Positions 25,648-36,559 of a stretch of 64,000 bases of DNA are shown here, in pieces. The stretch covers positions 186,001 to 250,000 of the forward strand of contig NZ_BAYX01000007.1 in NCBI RefSeq assembly GCF_000696095.1, given 5' to 3'. The notes beneath the pieces are model-generated. The model worked only from the letters and a program-made list of their open reading frames with translations, had not been told where the DNA came from and did not search any database. Origin of the DNA: Rhizobium rhizogenes NBRC 13257. Its GTDB lineage: Bacteria > Pseudomonadota > Alphaproteobacteria > Rhizobiales > Rhizobiaceae. Made by a program: the position numbers and the translations under genes. The first letter of the stretch is position 1; each line of letters opens with the position of its first letter.

Positions 25648-26439
25648 TCCCTAATACATCAAGCCGCATTGTCCGAAAGCCCTCGCATGCCCGCGCAGCC
25701 GCTGCCCGTTTACCTCATCAACATTGATCGAGCGACGGACAGATTGGCGGAAGTTCAGCGGCAGAGCGATGAATTCGGCATCAGGATCGAGCGCGTTAAC
25801 GGCGTCGACGGTGCTCTATTACCGCAGGAGCAATGGGTCGACGTCGATCACGAGCGATTCCAGCGCCGACATGGCAGGGTCATCCTGCCCGGTGAATATG
25901 GCTGCTATCGCAGTCACCTTCTGGCGCTCCGGCAATTTCTGGCGGGCGACAGCCAATCGGCCATCATCATCGAGGACGACATAGCACTGGATGGCAACTT
26001 CCTCGCCCGCGCTGTCGCGGCGCAAGAGGCAGTACCGAATGCCGAGGTCATCAAGCTCGTCAATCATCGCTGGGGCGGCTTCTATGCCACGGCCCGCAGC
26101 CCCAAGGGAGACGTTATCGGCCGCTGCCTCTTCGGCCCGCAGGGCTCGACGGCCTGCTACCTCGTGACGCGCCGCGGCGCGGAAAAGATCGTCAAGTCGC
26201 TCGCCGTCATGTCCCTGCCCTGGGATGTCGCCATCGAGCGCGGCTGGGACATGCGGACGTCCATCTTTACGACGCGCGCCAATATCGCCGGCTTCAGCCC
26301 GTTGCAGAGAACCACGATGATCGGCTGGCGCCGCGACTATCACGCCGCGAAGTCCACCGCTTTGCGGCGCATCCCGGCGCATCTTTTCCGCACTTTCGAT
26401 TTCTTCCGCCGCATCGGCTACGTTCTCACGACACCGTAG
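25648..26439 (+). CDS. Glycosyltransferase family 25 protein
   Basis: Cell-surface glycosyltransferase of 264 residues (from ATG 25648). The GT25 start is PVYLINIDRATDRLAEV, with the central EYGCYRSHLLALRQFL and AIIIEDDIAL (the acidic DxD-like site), and the SxxCYLVTRRGAEKIV region, as in LPS-modifying galactosyl- or glucosyltransferases. The start is uncertain: ATG 25606 gives 14 more residues, and ATG 25687 fits the domain edge best. No LPS gene is adjacent. Confidence 0.85.
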   Translation, partial: SLIHQAALSESPRMPAQPLPVYLINIDRATDRLAEVQRQSDEFGIRIERVNGVDGALLPQEQWVDVDHERFQRRHGRVILPGEYGCYRSHLLALRQFLAGDSQSAIIIEDDIALDGNFLARAVAAQEAVPNAEVIKLVNHRWGGFYATARSPKGDVIGRCLFGPQGSTACYLVTRRGAEKIVKSLAVMSLPWDVAIERGWDMRTSIFTTRANIAGFSPLQRTTMIGWRRDYHAAKSTALRRIPAHLFRTFDFFRRIGYVLTTP

Positions 26440-26447
26440 GAGACGGC

Positions 26448-27278
26448 CTACCAGGTGGTGATTCGCAAACCGACGCGGATTTCATGACGTGACAGCGCGC
26501 CATCGCGGCCCATCGTGCCGCCGGCGCCTGCCGCCGAATCGGCCGCGGAATAGCCGAACATGTCGCCGCCGGCGACATGCGAGAAACGATAGCCAAGATC
26601 CAGCTTCACATTCGGCGCCACCTCATAGGCAACGCCGGCCATCAAGGCGTAGGTGAAACGCCAATCGCTGTCGCCGGGATAGCGGGTGCTGACCGAGCTG
26701 CTGCCACCACAGCTAGAAGAGCCGTCGACACAGGAGCCGACGGCATTGACGCTGCTCCAGGAAATCCTGGTCGCTCCGAGCCCGGCGCCGACATAGGGCG
26801 TGAAACCGGCAAGCGTGCCGAGATCGACATAGCCGTTCACCATCAGGCTGCCTGCCTTGAAGGAGGAGCGGGCCTTGGTGGAGCAACCCGTGCCGCCTGC
26901 ACTGCCCGAGCAGGGCGATGCGCTCGAGGTTCGACCTTCGTAGTCGCCGCTGAAGTAATCGCCAGTGAGATCGGCGCGGAACAGGTCGTTGAATTGGTAG
27001 CCGACACCCAATCCGCCGGAGAAATCGTCGCTGAAGCGATCCGAATCGAATCGACCGGAGCTGTAGTCGCCATCGGCGGGATCATAGGTGCGGAAACTCG
27101 TATCGCCGTGACTGGCGTTGATGGCATAACCGAAATCGCCGCGCACATACCAACCCTGGGCGTCCTTGACGCTGACTTCCGGCATCTTGATTTCCGGCGG
27201 CAGATCACTCGCAAAGGCAGTGCCCGCACATGCGCTCGCCATCATCGCAGCCAGCGCCAAAGCGTCGAAACGGATCAT
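26448..27278 (-). CDS. Omp25/31-like outer-membrane beta-barrel protein
   Basis: Outer-membrane protein of 276 residues. The signal peptide is about 23 residues (ACAGTAFAS). The mature sequence has GWYVRGDFGYAIN, a repeated aromatic/glycine alternation and GYRFSHVAGGDMFGY, and ends IRVGLRITTW with the expected C-terminal aromatic. This matches the 8-stranded barrel of the Omp25/31 family of Rhizobiales. It is a paralogue of the gene at 27530-28384, and both lie on the same strand. Two cysteine pairs in an outer loop are unusual for the family. Confidence 0.85.
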   Translation of the reverse strand: MIRFDALALAAMMASACAGTAFASDLPPEIKMPEVSVKDAQGWYVRGDFGYAINASHGDTSFRTYDPADGDYSSGRFDSDRFSDDFSGGLGVGYQFNDLFRADLTGDYFSGDYEGRTSSASPCSGSAGGTGCSTKARSSFKAGSLMVNGYVDLGTLAGFTPYVGAGLGATRISWSSVNAVGSCVDGSSSCGGSSSVSTRYPGDSDWRFTYALMAGVAYEVAPNVKLDLGYRFSHVAGGDMFGYSAADSAAGAGGTMGRDGALSRHEIRVGLRITTW

Positions 27279-27475
27279 TACCCCTCGCCTTCCATCCTCG
27301 GGCAGGCGCCCGCACTCCGAGCCCGGCCGGCTCTTGTCGTTCCCACACTCCGGCTCTCCGGGAGGAAAGGCCGGGACCGAGCCGCTGCCATTGTTATTTC
27401 GTTAACCATAGGGAATTCATGGTTAATGAAGCTTTAAGATGCGGCGGAATTGCTTAACGGCGGTGATGAAAACGC
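27279..27475. other. Promoter region of the 26.4-27.3 kb Omp gene
   Basis: The 197-base gap before the Omp start includes inverted TTAACCAT/ATGGTTAA arms and a full CtrA-like box (entered separately). Nothing else is recognised. Confidence 0.5.
27402..27437. promoter_or_regulatory. Putative CtrA-binding site upstream of Omp gene
   Basis: TTAACCAT (27402-27409) faces ATGGTTAA (27419-27426). The second arm continues as ATGGTTAATGAAGCTTTAA, giving a TTAA-N7-TTAA match at 27423-27437, the CtrA consensus. It lies about 125-160 bases before the Omp start at 27278. Confidence 0.6.
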
Positions 27476-27506
27476 AAAAGCCGCCCGGAGTAACCGGACG
27501 GCTTTT
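27476..27506 (-). terminator. Rho-independent terminator of the Omp gene at 27.5-28.4 kb
   Basis: Long stem AAAAGCCG-C-CCGG / CCGG-A-CGGCTTTT with a 5-nt loop, ending on the minus strand in GGCTTTTGCGTTTT, 24 bases after the stop. Confidence 0.85.
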
Positions 27507-27529
27507 CAATGGCTTGGAGCGAAAGACGC

Positions 27530-28384
27530 TTACTTGTAGACCGGCTGCGGCTGGACCGGGATATCGGCCGGCGGCATGTAGCTGGCGGTCTGGCAGCCGC
27601 CGAAAGTATAGCGGGCGCCGATGCGTGCTTCGTGCAGGTTGATGCCCTTGTCGTAACCGGGACCGCCGTTTTCCGCATAGCCGAACATGTTGCCACCCTC
27701 GATATGGCGATAGCGATATCCGACATCGGCCTTGAGGTTACACGAGAGGTCGATGGAGGTACCGGCCATTAGCGCGTAGGTGAAGCGCCAGCTGCCGCGG
27801 CCCTTATGCGAGACGGTGCCATCGCAGGAGTCCGGATTGGCGTCGGAGCAGGAAGTATTCTTCAGGTCGCTCCATTTGACGTAAGTGCCGCCGAGACCGC
27901 CACCCACATAAGGCGTGAAGATGCTGTATGTGCCAAGATCGACATAGGCATTGGCAAGCAAGCTGTAGGCCGTCAGCGATGCGCGATCGCGCGAGGTCGC
28001 CGGCACGGCCGTGAAGCCGGGGCCGCAGCCACCGCAATCACCAGTCGTCGAGCCTTTGAAATTGGATTTGAAGAGATAATCCAGCGTCACGTCCGTGCGC
28101 AGGTAGTTGTTGATCTGATAGCCGACACCGCCGCCGAGCGTCATATTGCCGTTGAGCTTGGCGCTATCGAAATCCACCAGGCTGGAATTGGAACCCTGGA
28201 AGTAATTGGAGCCGCGCAGTTTGGTGAAGGCGTAGCCGACATCGCCGCGCAGATACCAGCCGCTGGATTGGCTGACCGCCACTTCCGGCGTCTGCTGCGC
28301 CGGTTCAGGCGTATAAAGATCAGCAGCAAAGGCAGACGTGCCAACCAACAGAGCGGCAACTGCCCCAATCAAGGTTTTCATCAT
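27530..28384 (-). CDS. Omp25/31-like outer-membrane beta-barrel protein
   Basis: Outer-membrane protein of 284 residues. I chose ATG 28384 after GGAGCC; the frame contains 20 more codons upstream but those precede the signal peptide (MMKTLIGAVAALLVGTSAFAA). The mature part shows GWYLRGDVGYAFTKLRG, GGGVGYQINNYLRTDVTLDY, ASLTAYSLLANAYVDLGTYS and GYRYRHIEGGNMFGY. After the last barrel strand it carries a proline-rich tail (PPADIPVQPQPVYK) rather than the usual terminal aromatic, which is odd for an outer-membrane barrel. Two cysteine-rich loops are visible. Confidence 0.85.
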   Translation of the reverse strand: MMKTLIGAVAALLVGTSAFAADLYTPEPAQQTPEVAVSQSSGWYLRGDVGYAFTKLRGSNYFQGSNSSLVDFDSAKLNGNMTLGGGVGYQINNYLRTDVTLDYLFKSNFKGSTTGDCGGCGPGFTAVPATSRDRASLTAYSLLANAYVDLGTYSIFTPYVGGGLGGTYVKWSDLKNTSCSDANPDSCDGTVSHKGRGSWRFTYALMAGTSIDLSCNLKADVGYRYRHIEGGNMFGYAENGGPGYDKGINLHEARIGARYTFGGCQTASYMPPADIPVQPQPVYK

Positions 28385-28704
28385 GGATTTGGCTCCAAAG
28401 TTATTGCCATTGGCACGACAAACGCTTGCCAATTGAAAAGACATGACATGGATAATGGTTGATAAGAGTTAAAACCCGATTAACTACGAATATTTACTCT
28501 ATTTGGTTGCAGGATATACTTTATTTTATACATTAGTAATTAATAATTATTGTGCTTTAACAGCAGGATAACTTGATCGGCCAGATCCTTGTGTTCCAGG
28601 CCGAGATGGCTTGAAGCCCATGCCACCGACGGCCTTTAAACCAATTGGCAAGAATCGAGCCGTTACCATGATGCCCACCGGGGCCTGAACCAAGGAGGAA
28701 GTCG
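28385..28704. other. Divergent promoter region, AT-rich
   Basis: This 320-base region separates the Omp gene (minus) and the SH3 gene (plus). It is markedly AT-rich at 28440-28560 and contains a full CtrA-like box. No ORF or RNA is recognised. Confidence 0.5.
28469..28484. promoter_or_regulatory. Putative CtrA box upstream of Omp gene
   Basis: TTAAAACCCGATTAAC is a perfect TTAA-N7-TTAAC match, 85 bases before the Omp start at 28384. Confidence 0.6.
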
Positions 28705-29259
28705 CTGACTTACTTTCGCAAGCTATGTGCCGGCTTCTGCCTGATGTTGGGCTTCCTGACCTCCGCTGCGCTCGCCACACCGATGCCAGCCCAGCCCGTC
28801 GCGGCCACGGCCTGGAACAAGGGGCGGGAGACTGGGCTGCCGATCCCCCGCTACGTCTCGCTGAAAGCACATAAGGCACGCATGCGCGTCGGACCATCGA
28901 CGATCTACGCCACCAAATGGATCTATATGAAGCCCGGCCTGCCGCTGGAAATCATCGACGAATACGGTCGCTGGCGGCAAGTACGCGACGACACTGGCAC
29001 CACTGGATGGATGCACGGCGCGCTGCTTTCGGGACAGCGGACAGCGGTGGTCGCGCCCTGGCTGAAGACGAACGCCATGCTGCATGGCGGCCCGGAAAAG
29101 ACAGCCAACCTCATTGCTGAGCTGCAACCCCGGGTGCTGCTTTCGTTGCATTCCTGCACCGGCGCATGGTGCAACGTTTCCGTACGCGAGCATTCCGCGC
29201 GCGGCTATATCAGACAGGACTTGCTATGGGGTGCCTATCCCGGCGAAATGTTCCAATGA
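28705..29259 (+). CDS. SH3-domain periplasmic protein (CTG start proposed)
   Basis: Predicted exported protein of 184 residues with two bacterial SH3-like segments (KARMRVGPSTIYATKWIY... and LLSLHSCTGAWCNVSVREH). From the first ATG (28744) it lacks a proper signal peptide n-region. Starting at CTG 28705 instead gives LTYFRKLCAGFCLMLGFLTS followed by AALA, a complete Sec signal peptide, and this CTG is placed six bases after a perfect AAGGAGG (28692-28698). The CTG is therefore proposed as the true start. Function unknown; SH3 domains of this type bind peptidoglycan or proteins in the periplasm. Confidence 0.7.
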   Translation: MTYFRKLCAGFCLMLGFLTSAALATPMPAQPVAATAWNKGRETGLPIPRYVSLKAHKARMRVGPSTIYATKWIYMKPGLPLEIIDEYGRWRQVRDDTGTTGWMHGALLSGQRTAVVAPWLKTNAMLHGGPEKTANLIAELQPRVLLSLHSCTGAWCNVSVREHSARGYIRQDLLWGAYPGEMFQ

Positions 29260-29281
29260 TATCGGCTTGATAGCGTTTCAA

Positions 29282-29632
29282 CTATAAAACTATTCGCTTG
29301 CCATCAGTGTTCCCGGGGGTGTTGCCGCCGTGAAAGCGACCGAAGTGCCGTGCCGAGAATAAAGCGATGAGGACAGCACCCAAGCCGACTGCCAGGACGT
29401 CGGGCAAGTTGTGCAGCGAAAAATCACCGACGTCGCAGAGCAGAAGATAGGCAATGATCAGATTGGCGAAGCCCCAAAGCACGTTGACGCTCGACGAGGA
29501 CAGGCCTTGTCCCGGTGGCTTGGCGAAGGGGGTCTGGAACGGTCGACCCATGACCCCGCTGACCGCATGCGGCACGGCGTTCATGAGAACCAGACCACCG
29601 AAGAAATACGATAAAAGATAGAGCCATTGCAT
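29282..29632 (-). CDS. Small membrane protein next to MarR regulator
   Basis: Protein of 116 residues with about three or four hydrophobic segments (MQWLYLLSYFFGGLVLMNAVP; VNVLWGFANLIIAYLLLCD; DVLAVGLGAVLIALFSARHF). The ATG at 29632 is preceded by GAGG; a TTG start at 29653 is also possible. It follows the MarR gene on the same strand by 76 bases and may be its target. No family recognised. Confidence 0.7.
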   Translation of the reverse strand: MQWLYLLSYFFGGLVLMNAVPHAVSGVMGRPFQTPFAKPPGQGLSSSSVNVLWGFANLIIAYLLLCDVGDFSLHNLPDVLAVGLGAVLIALFSARHFGRFHGGNTPGNTDGKRIVL

Positions 29633-29708
29633 ATCAGGTAGTCCTCGATGCAAGCGGGTTTACGATATCCCCGGCGGCTGGCCGATCTCGGGATTGAAAT
29701 CTGTGAAG

Positions 29709-30167
29709 TCAGTCGTCGGCAAGCCGCTGGAGCAGTTTGACAGCACACAGAAGATGGTCCTGCTCCTCGCTGGAGAGCCGTGTTTCTATCGCACGCGAAA
29801 GCCAGTCCTGCCGCGCCGCCCGGCCTTCCTCGATCCATCTGCGGCATGCTTCGGTGATCGACAGGATCGTTTGCCGCCCATCATTTGGATCGGCTGCTCC
29901 CCTCACAAGCCCAGCTGCGTCCAGGGCCGCGATGATGGCTCCCATCGATTGCGGTCGCATGCCCTCGGCTCTGGCCAGGCTCGATGTCGTCATCGGACCG
30001 TCTTTCTCAAGACGAAGAAGCACCGATACCTGCGCCGGCGTCATGTCTCCCACATCAGCCTGTTCGCGCAGTCGGCGCTTGAGCTTACTCACGACGCTGC
30101 GCAGGTCCTGCGCGATAGTGGCGGCAACAGCGAGCTGCGGTCTATGCGATTGGTCGTTCATACGCAT
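29709..30167 (-). CDS. MarR-family transcriptional regulator
   Basis: Winged-helix regulator of 152 residues. The MarR pattern is visible: MTPAQVSVLLRLEKDGPMTTSSLARAEGMRPQSMGAIIAAL (recognition helix) followed by the wing GLVRGAADPNDGRQTILSIT, with flanking dimerisation helices. An inverted repeat TTAGC-N9-GCTAA lies just before the start codon, consistent with autorepression. The ligand is unknown. Start could be the first or the third codon (M-R-M). Confidence 0.88.
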   Translation of the reverse strand: MRMNDQSHRPQLAVAATIAQDLRSVVSKLKRRLREQADVGDMTPAQVSVLLRLEKDGPMTTSSLARAEGMRPQSMGAIIAALDAAGLVRGAADPNDGRQTILSITEACRRWIEEGRAARQDWLSRAIETRLSSEEQDHLLCAVKLLQRLADD

Positions 30168-30170
30168 GAC

Positions 30171-30189
30171 TTAGCATATAGGAAGCTAA
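30171..30189. promoter_or_regulatory. Inverted repeat before the MarR gene
   Basis: TTAGC (30171-30175) and GCTAA (30185-30189) lie four bases upstream of the MarR start. Size and symmetry fit a MarR operator. Confidence 0.45.
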
Positions 30190-30275
30190 ACTACAAAGGT
30201 AATCTTCATATATGGAATCAGGCTTGCCATCTCCAACGCATCTCTGAACCTTGCAGCGCAACCTTAAAACGACAA

Positions 30276-30297
30276 GGCCGCCCTCAATGGGGCGGCC
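30276..30297 (-). terminator. Terminator of glmM
   Basis: Stem GGCCGCCC / GGGCGGCC with a 6-nt loop, followed on the minus strand by TTGTCGTTTT, about 40 bases after the glmM stop. Confidence 0.75.
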
Positions 30298-30337
30298 GCA
30301 GGTCCAATACTTGGATATCAATAACGGATTGCCCGGA

Positions 30338-31690
30338 TCAGGCCGCGTTGCGAACGCTCGAAATCACGTCGATCAGGCCGCCGACGATGCGCTCGATCTG
30401 GCCGCGATCGTCACCTTCCGCCATGACGCGGATCAGCGGCTCGGTGCCCGAAGGGCGGATCACCAGGCGGCCGTTGCGGGCAAGCTCGCTCTCCGCATCG
30501 GCGATTGCCTTGCGCACCTGATTGTCCTCCAGCGGCTTGCCGCCGGAAATGCGGACATTGCGCAGCAGCTGCGGCACCGGCTCGAAACGCCGGCAGACTT
30601 CGCTGACCGGCTTGCCGGTGCGCTTGACCACGGCGAGGATCTGCAACGCCGCCACGAGGCCGTCGCCGGTCGTACCATAGTCTGAGAGCACGATATGGCC
30701 GGACTGCTCGCCGCCGACATTGAAATTGTGCTGGCGCATGTGCTCGACGACATGACGGTCGCCGACCGCGGTGCGCGCAAGCGCCATGCCCCGGTCTTCC
30801 AGGAAGCGCTCAAGGCCGAGATTGGACATGACGGTAGCGACGATGCCATTGCCACGCAGCGACTGGTTTTCCGCCCAGCTCTCGGCGATGACGGCCATCA
30901 GTTGGTCGCCATCGATGATGGTGCCGGTCTCGTCGACGATGATGACGCGGTCGGCGTCTCCATCAAGCGCGATGCCGATATCGGCCCGCACTTCGTCCAC
31001 CTTCTTCTGCAGTGCCACCGGGCTGGTGGAACCGCAGTTGAGATTGATGTTGGTGCCGTTCGGCTCGTTACCGATGGTGACGACCTCCGCGCCGAGTTCC
31101 CACAGCACGGCCGGTGCGACCTTGTAGGCAGCGCCATTGGCACAGTCGATGGCGATGCGCAGGCCCTGCAAGGTCACGTCGCGCGGCAGCGTGCGCTTGG
31201 CATGTTCGATATAACGGTCATGCACGCCATCGACACGCTTGGCGCGGCCGATATTCTCCGACTTGGCAAGATGCGCCGTCATGTCCTTCTCGAGCAGATC
31301 CTCGATCTTCATCTCGAGATCGTCGGACAGCTTGTAGCCGTCGGGGCCGAAAAGCTTGATGCCGTTGTCTTCGTAAGGATTATGCGAAGCGGAGATCATC
31401 ACGCCGATATCGGCGCGCAGCGACCGCGTCAGCATGGCAACGGCGGGCGTCGGGATCGGGCCGAGAACAAAGGCATCGACGCCCGCGGCGGTAAAGCCCG
31501 CCACCATGGCGTTTTCCAGCATATAGCCGGAAAGACGCGTATCCTTGCCGATGACCACGCGATGGCGATGGCTGCCCCGATGGAAGATCGTGCCAGCAGC
31601 GATACCCACGCGCATGGCAAGATCCGGCGTCATCGGATAGATGTTGGATTGTCCGCGGATTCCGTCCGTTCCGAAATAGCGACGTTTCAT
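30338..31690 (-). CDS. glmM: Phosphoglucosamine mutase
   Basis: Converts glucosamine-6-P to glucosamine-1-P on the way to UDP-GlcNAc, 450 residues, the standard length. The N-terminus MKRRYFGTDGIRGQ, the phosphoserine motif MISASHNPYEDNGIKLFG, the metal-binding DGDADR and the C-terminal phosphate-binding RPSGTEPLIRVM are all intact. I chose ATG 31690, preceded by GGGAG, over a 28-codon longer frame. It is downstream of ftsH, as in most alphaproteobacteria, with its own promoter region in the 180 bases between ftsH's terminator and its start. Confidence 0.96.
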   Translation of the reverse strand: MKRRYFGTDGIRGQSNIYPMTPDLAMRVGIAAGTIFHRGSHRHRVVIGKDTRLSGYMLENAMVAGFTAAGVDAFVLGPIPTPAVAMLTRSLRADIGVMISASHNPYEDNGIKLFGPDGYKLSDDLEMKIEDLLEKDMTAHLAKSENIGRAKRVDGVHDRYIEHAKRTLPRDVTLQGLRIAIDCANGAAYKVAPAVLWELGAEVVTIGNEPNGTNINLNCGSTSPVALQKKVDEVRADIGIALDGDADRVIIVDETGTIIDGDQLMAVIAESWAENQSLRGNGIVATVMSNLGLERFLEDRGMALARTAVGDRHVVEHMRQHNFNVGGEQSGHIVLSDYGTTGDGLVAALQILAVVKRTGKPVSEVCRRFEPVPQLLRNVRISGGKPLEDNQVRKAIADAESELARNGRLVIRPSGTEPLIRVMAEGDDRGQIERIVGGLIDVISSVRNAA

Positions 31691-31870
31691 ATGCACTCCC
31701 GTGATTGCGGCGTCCCACTGTGGGACCGCGGCATCCCGTTCAGCTCCCGTGAAGTCCATGGGCGGCGCGAACATCGATGCTTGAGGCTCATGCCACAGAT
31801 TGCAAAACTCGGCACTTAAATTACCGAGAATGCCTATTACACCGCGTTACCGTTAAAAAGCACTAAAAAA

Positions 31871-31900
31871 GGCCAGTTCCCGGTTGCAAGGGAGCTGGCC
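31871..31900 (-). terminator. Rho-independent terminator of ftsH
   Basis: An 11-bp stem GGCCAGTTCCC / GGGAGCTGGCC (one G-U) with an 8-nt loop, followed on the minus strand by TTTTTT. It lies 30 bases after ftsH. Confidence 0.9.
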
Positions 31901-31930
31901 TCTTCATTTAGGCTGGATTGCCTTTGCCGT

Positions 31931-33874
<1,944 letters not shown>

Positions 33875-33999
33875 CGAACTCCCCAGCACTGAAACTTCCA
33901 CCGTTAAACGGCGGCATTACTTGATCCCTAACATAGGGTTGCGCCAAGCCGTTGCCAAGGCAAACCACACCGACACATGCTTTATTCCGTCAATAAGTC

Positions 34000-35322
34000 T
34001 CAAAGCGGCGGCGGCACATAGGGTTCGCGGCCGAGGCAAGCCGCCAACCGGTTGGCGAATGTGAGATTGAATCGTGTCAAAAAGCGGTCGAAGGGCGCCA
34101 GATAGGGCGCAATCGTGACCGACGCGGCAGCGCCCTCGTCACCCGCGACGACTTTCGGCAGCACGGCACCCGCCCGCTGCACCGCACCTTTCGGCAACCC
34201 TTCCGGAAATTCCATTGCTCCCGTTGTACCCGTAGCTTCGACGCAAATGGCGGCGGCTCCGTGATTGCCGATCTGGAAGCGGCCATCCCAGATACCATCA
34301 GCTCCGGCGGCAAGCACCAGCGGCCGGATATCGCGGCTCTCGCGCATGAGGTAAAGCCCGTCCCGGCGCAGATCGAAGACGACACCGCCGGCCGTACGCC
34401 GCCCCGGCCTGCCCTCGCCGATAAAATCCAGGATGCGGCGCATCCGTTCGCGACCAGGCCCATAGGGTTCGCCACCGAAGACGGCGGCGAGATAAGAGAG
34501 TGCATAGGCGATGACGCCTTCATCGGCCGAGAGCGCTTTGCGGCTGATGGCGCAGAGGACGCCCGCGTGAACCGCAACATGTTCCCCCAGCCACGCCGCA
34601 GCGTCGGCCGACAGCGCCGCGCGCGCAGCCGCTGCGTCCGGTGCAGGGAACAGCGCCGGTTCCTGCAACAGGCTTTTGCGCGTGCGGATGCGCTCGTAGC
34701 GGACATCTTCGTTGCTGGGGTCGTTCAGCCAGGACATGCCACGCCCATTGAGATAGGCGCGAATATCCGCGCGACGGCAAGCAAGAAACGGCCTGGCGAT
34801 CCAGATGCGCCGGTCGAACAGCATCGCCTCGGAAATACCCGTTCCCGCCCCAGCCTCACCTTCGTTCAGGCGTGCCGTTCGCATAGCCAGCGTCTCGCGC
34901 TGATCGTCGATTGTATGGGCGGTGACGATGACATTGGCCGAGATTTCGGCGGAGATTTCGGCGAGCAGCCCATAGCGCGCTTCGCGGGCGGCGGCCATGA
35001 TGCCGCTTTTCGGCTTCTCGCCCTCCCATCGCCGCGCAACATGCGCAATTCCAAGCGATGCGCAGAAAGCGGCGACTTCGCGCGCCTCCTCGGCGGCTTC
35101 GGCGCGCAGCCCATGATCGATGGTGGCGGCGGAGAGGGTGACGTCGGAATTCGGAAGGGATTTCAGATGCTCTGCAAGAGCGGCCAGGAGGCCGGTGGAA
35201 TCGCTGCCGCCGGAAATGGCGACCAGAATATGCGCAGGCTTGAAAAGGGAATGAATGAAATCGGCCGCTGCGGCTTCGGGCATTTGCACTGTGGCAGCAC
35301 CGTTCGCAGCGTCAGCAGACAT
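34000..35322 (-). CDS. tilS: tRNA(Ile)-lysidine synthetase
   Basis: Modifies C34 of the CAU-anticodon tRNA-Ile to lysidine, 440 residues. The PP-loop is SGGSDSTG (about residues 38-45) and the following conserved regions are TIDHGLRAEAAEEAREVAAFC, IVTAHTIDDQRETLAMR and the MSWLNDPSN(E) segment. The C-terminal domain is divergent, as is usual in alphaproteobacteria. It begins five bases after the cpoB stop and is coupled with it. Essential for decoding AUA. Confidence 0.94.
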   Translation of the reverse strand: MSADAANGAATVQMPEAAAADFIHSLFKPAHILVAISGGSDSTGLLAALAEHLKSLPNSDVTLSAATIDHGLRAEAAEEAREVAAFCASLGIAHVARRWEGEKPKSGIMAAAREARYGLLAEISAEISANVIVTAHTIDDQRETLAMRTARLNEGEAGAGTGISEAMLFDRRIWIARPFLACRRADIRAYLNGRGMSWLNDPSNEDVRYERIRTRKSLLQEPALFPAPDAAAARAALSADAAAWLGEHVAVHAGVLCAISRKALSADEGVIAYALSYLAAVFGGEPYGPGRERMRRILDFIGEGRPGRRTAGGVVFDLRRDGLYLMRESRDIRPLVLAAGADGIWDGRFQIGNHGAAAICVEATGTTGAMEFPEGLPKGAVQRAGAVLPKVVAGDEGAAASVTIAPYLAPFDRFLTRFNLTFANRLAACLGREPYVPPPL

Positions 35323-35327
35323 GGCAA

Positions 35328-36398
35328 TCAGCAGGCAAGACGTTTTTCTTCGCTGGCCACCTTGTTGGTAACGGGCTTCGAAGCCTTCGGATAACGCTTG
35401 GTCACTTCGCGCAGCGTCGCGCAGGCCGTGTCCTTGTTGTCGAGGGCGGCGAGCGACATGCCAAGCTTCAGGAGCATCTCCGGCGCCTTCTCGGACGTGC
35501 TGTATTTTTGATGCGCGTTCAAGAAGGTCTTGGCGGCATCATTGTACTTGCCCTGCGAATAGAGCGCTTCGCCAAGCCAGAAATTGGCGTCCGCCGAACG
35601 GCTGCTGCTCGGATAGCTGTCGATATACTGGCGGAACTCCTGTTCGGCGACGCTGTAGTCGCCGGACAAGACGTGGCCATAGGCGGCCTTGTACTCATCG
35701 TTCTCGCTGCCGAGCGAAGCCGTCTGCGTGCCGGAACCCGCGCTCGGCGGTGCGCCGGAGCTATTATTCGCACGCGACGCCGTCGCGCCGATCTGCTTGC
35801 CATTCTGATCCAGCTGGATCGAGCCGAGCTGGGTCGGCGGTTTGCCGGAGCCACCGCCCTGCTGAGCCGTGGCCGGCATGTCGCTGCCTGAATCGCCGAT
35901 GACGCCGGCGATATCGTCCTGCTGGCCGCCAGTCGGTGCCTGAGCCGGAACATCGGCTTCGCTCTTCTTCATCGAGCCACCGCCGATCGTCGTGGTGCCA
36001 CCGCCGGGGGGATTAGCCGAACCGCCGCCGCTGCTGTTACCACCACCACCGCCGCCGCGCTTTTCAAGCTGCTGGAAGCGGAATTCATTGTCTTCCTGCG
36101 TCTTGCGAATCTGCTCCTGCATCTGCAGCAACTGATAGCTCATCTCCTCGACGCGGCCGTTCAACTGGCGCATCTGGTCCTCGAGTTGCTGCAAACGGAC
36201 TTCCGCATTGCTGCTCTGAATTTTGATGACAGGCGCTTGTTCGGCCTGGCCCAGACGAGCGGCATTGCTCGGAGCGGCTTGTTCCGAAGCGCCACGACCG
36301 CCTAGATGCAGTCCGAAAAGCGAAAGGGCCGAGGCATCACGCTCACTGCCGACAATAGCAACGAGGCAAAGTACGCTCGCCACGACAAGTTTTCTCAT
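35328..36398 (-). CDS. cpoB: Tol-Pal associated protein CpoB (YbgF)
   Basis: Periplasmic protein of 356 residues coordinating peptidoglycan synthesis with outer-membrane constriction. A signal peptide (about 1-24, ends DASA) is followed by a trimerising coiled coil (EVRLQQLEDQMRQLNGRVEE..., about 65-120), a long glycine/serine/proline-rich linker, and C-terminal TPR repeats (about 232-350) that bind TolA and PBP1B partners. The linker is longer than in E. coli. It follows pal on the same strand by about 160 bases, with pal's terminator between. Confidence 0.9.
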   Translation of the reverse strand: MRKLVVASVLCLVAIVGSERDASALSLFGLHLGGRGASEQAAPSNAARLGQAEQAPVIKIQSSNAEVRLQQLEDQMRQLNGRVEEMSYQLLQMQEQIRKTQEDNEFRFQQLEKRGGGGGGNSSGGGSANPPGGGTTTIGGGSMKKSEADVPAQAPTGGQQDDIAGVIGDSGSDMPATAQQGGGSGKPPTQLGSIQLDQNGKQIGATASRANNSSGAPPSAGSGTQTASLGSENDEYKAAYGHVLSGDYSVAEQEFRQYIDSYPSSSRSADANFWLGEALYSQGKYNDAAKTFLNAHQKYSTSEKAPEMLLKLGMSLAALDNKDTACATLREVTKRYPKASKPVTNKVASEEKRLAC

Positions 36399-36509
36399 AT
36401 GGATCTATCCTGTTCCATTGATTCTTCGCGCCTTGGGCACAACACAGGAGATTTTTACAATTACTCTCAAAAAGCAACGGAGTTCGGCCAAAGTGTGGTC
36501 AAAAAAACA

Positions 36510-36534
36510 AAGGCGGCCACGGGGGCCGCCTTTG
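36510..36534 (-). terminator. Rho-independent terminator of pal
   Basis: Stem AAAGGCGGCC / GGCCGCCTTT with a 5-nt loop and a run of seven T on the minus strand (GCCTTTGTTTTTTTG), 25 bases after the pal stop. Confidence 0.9.
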
Positions 36535-36559
36535 CACGTTTTGAGCGGAATTTCGGCTA

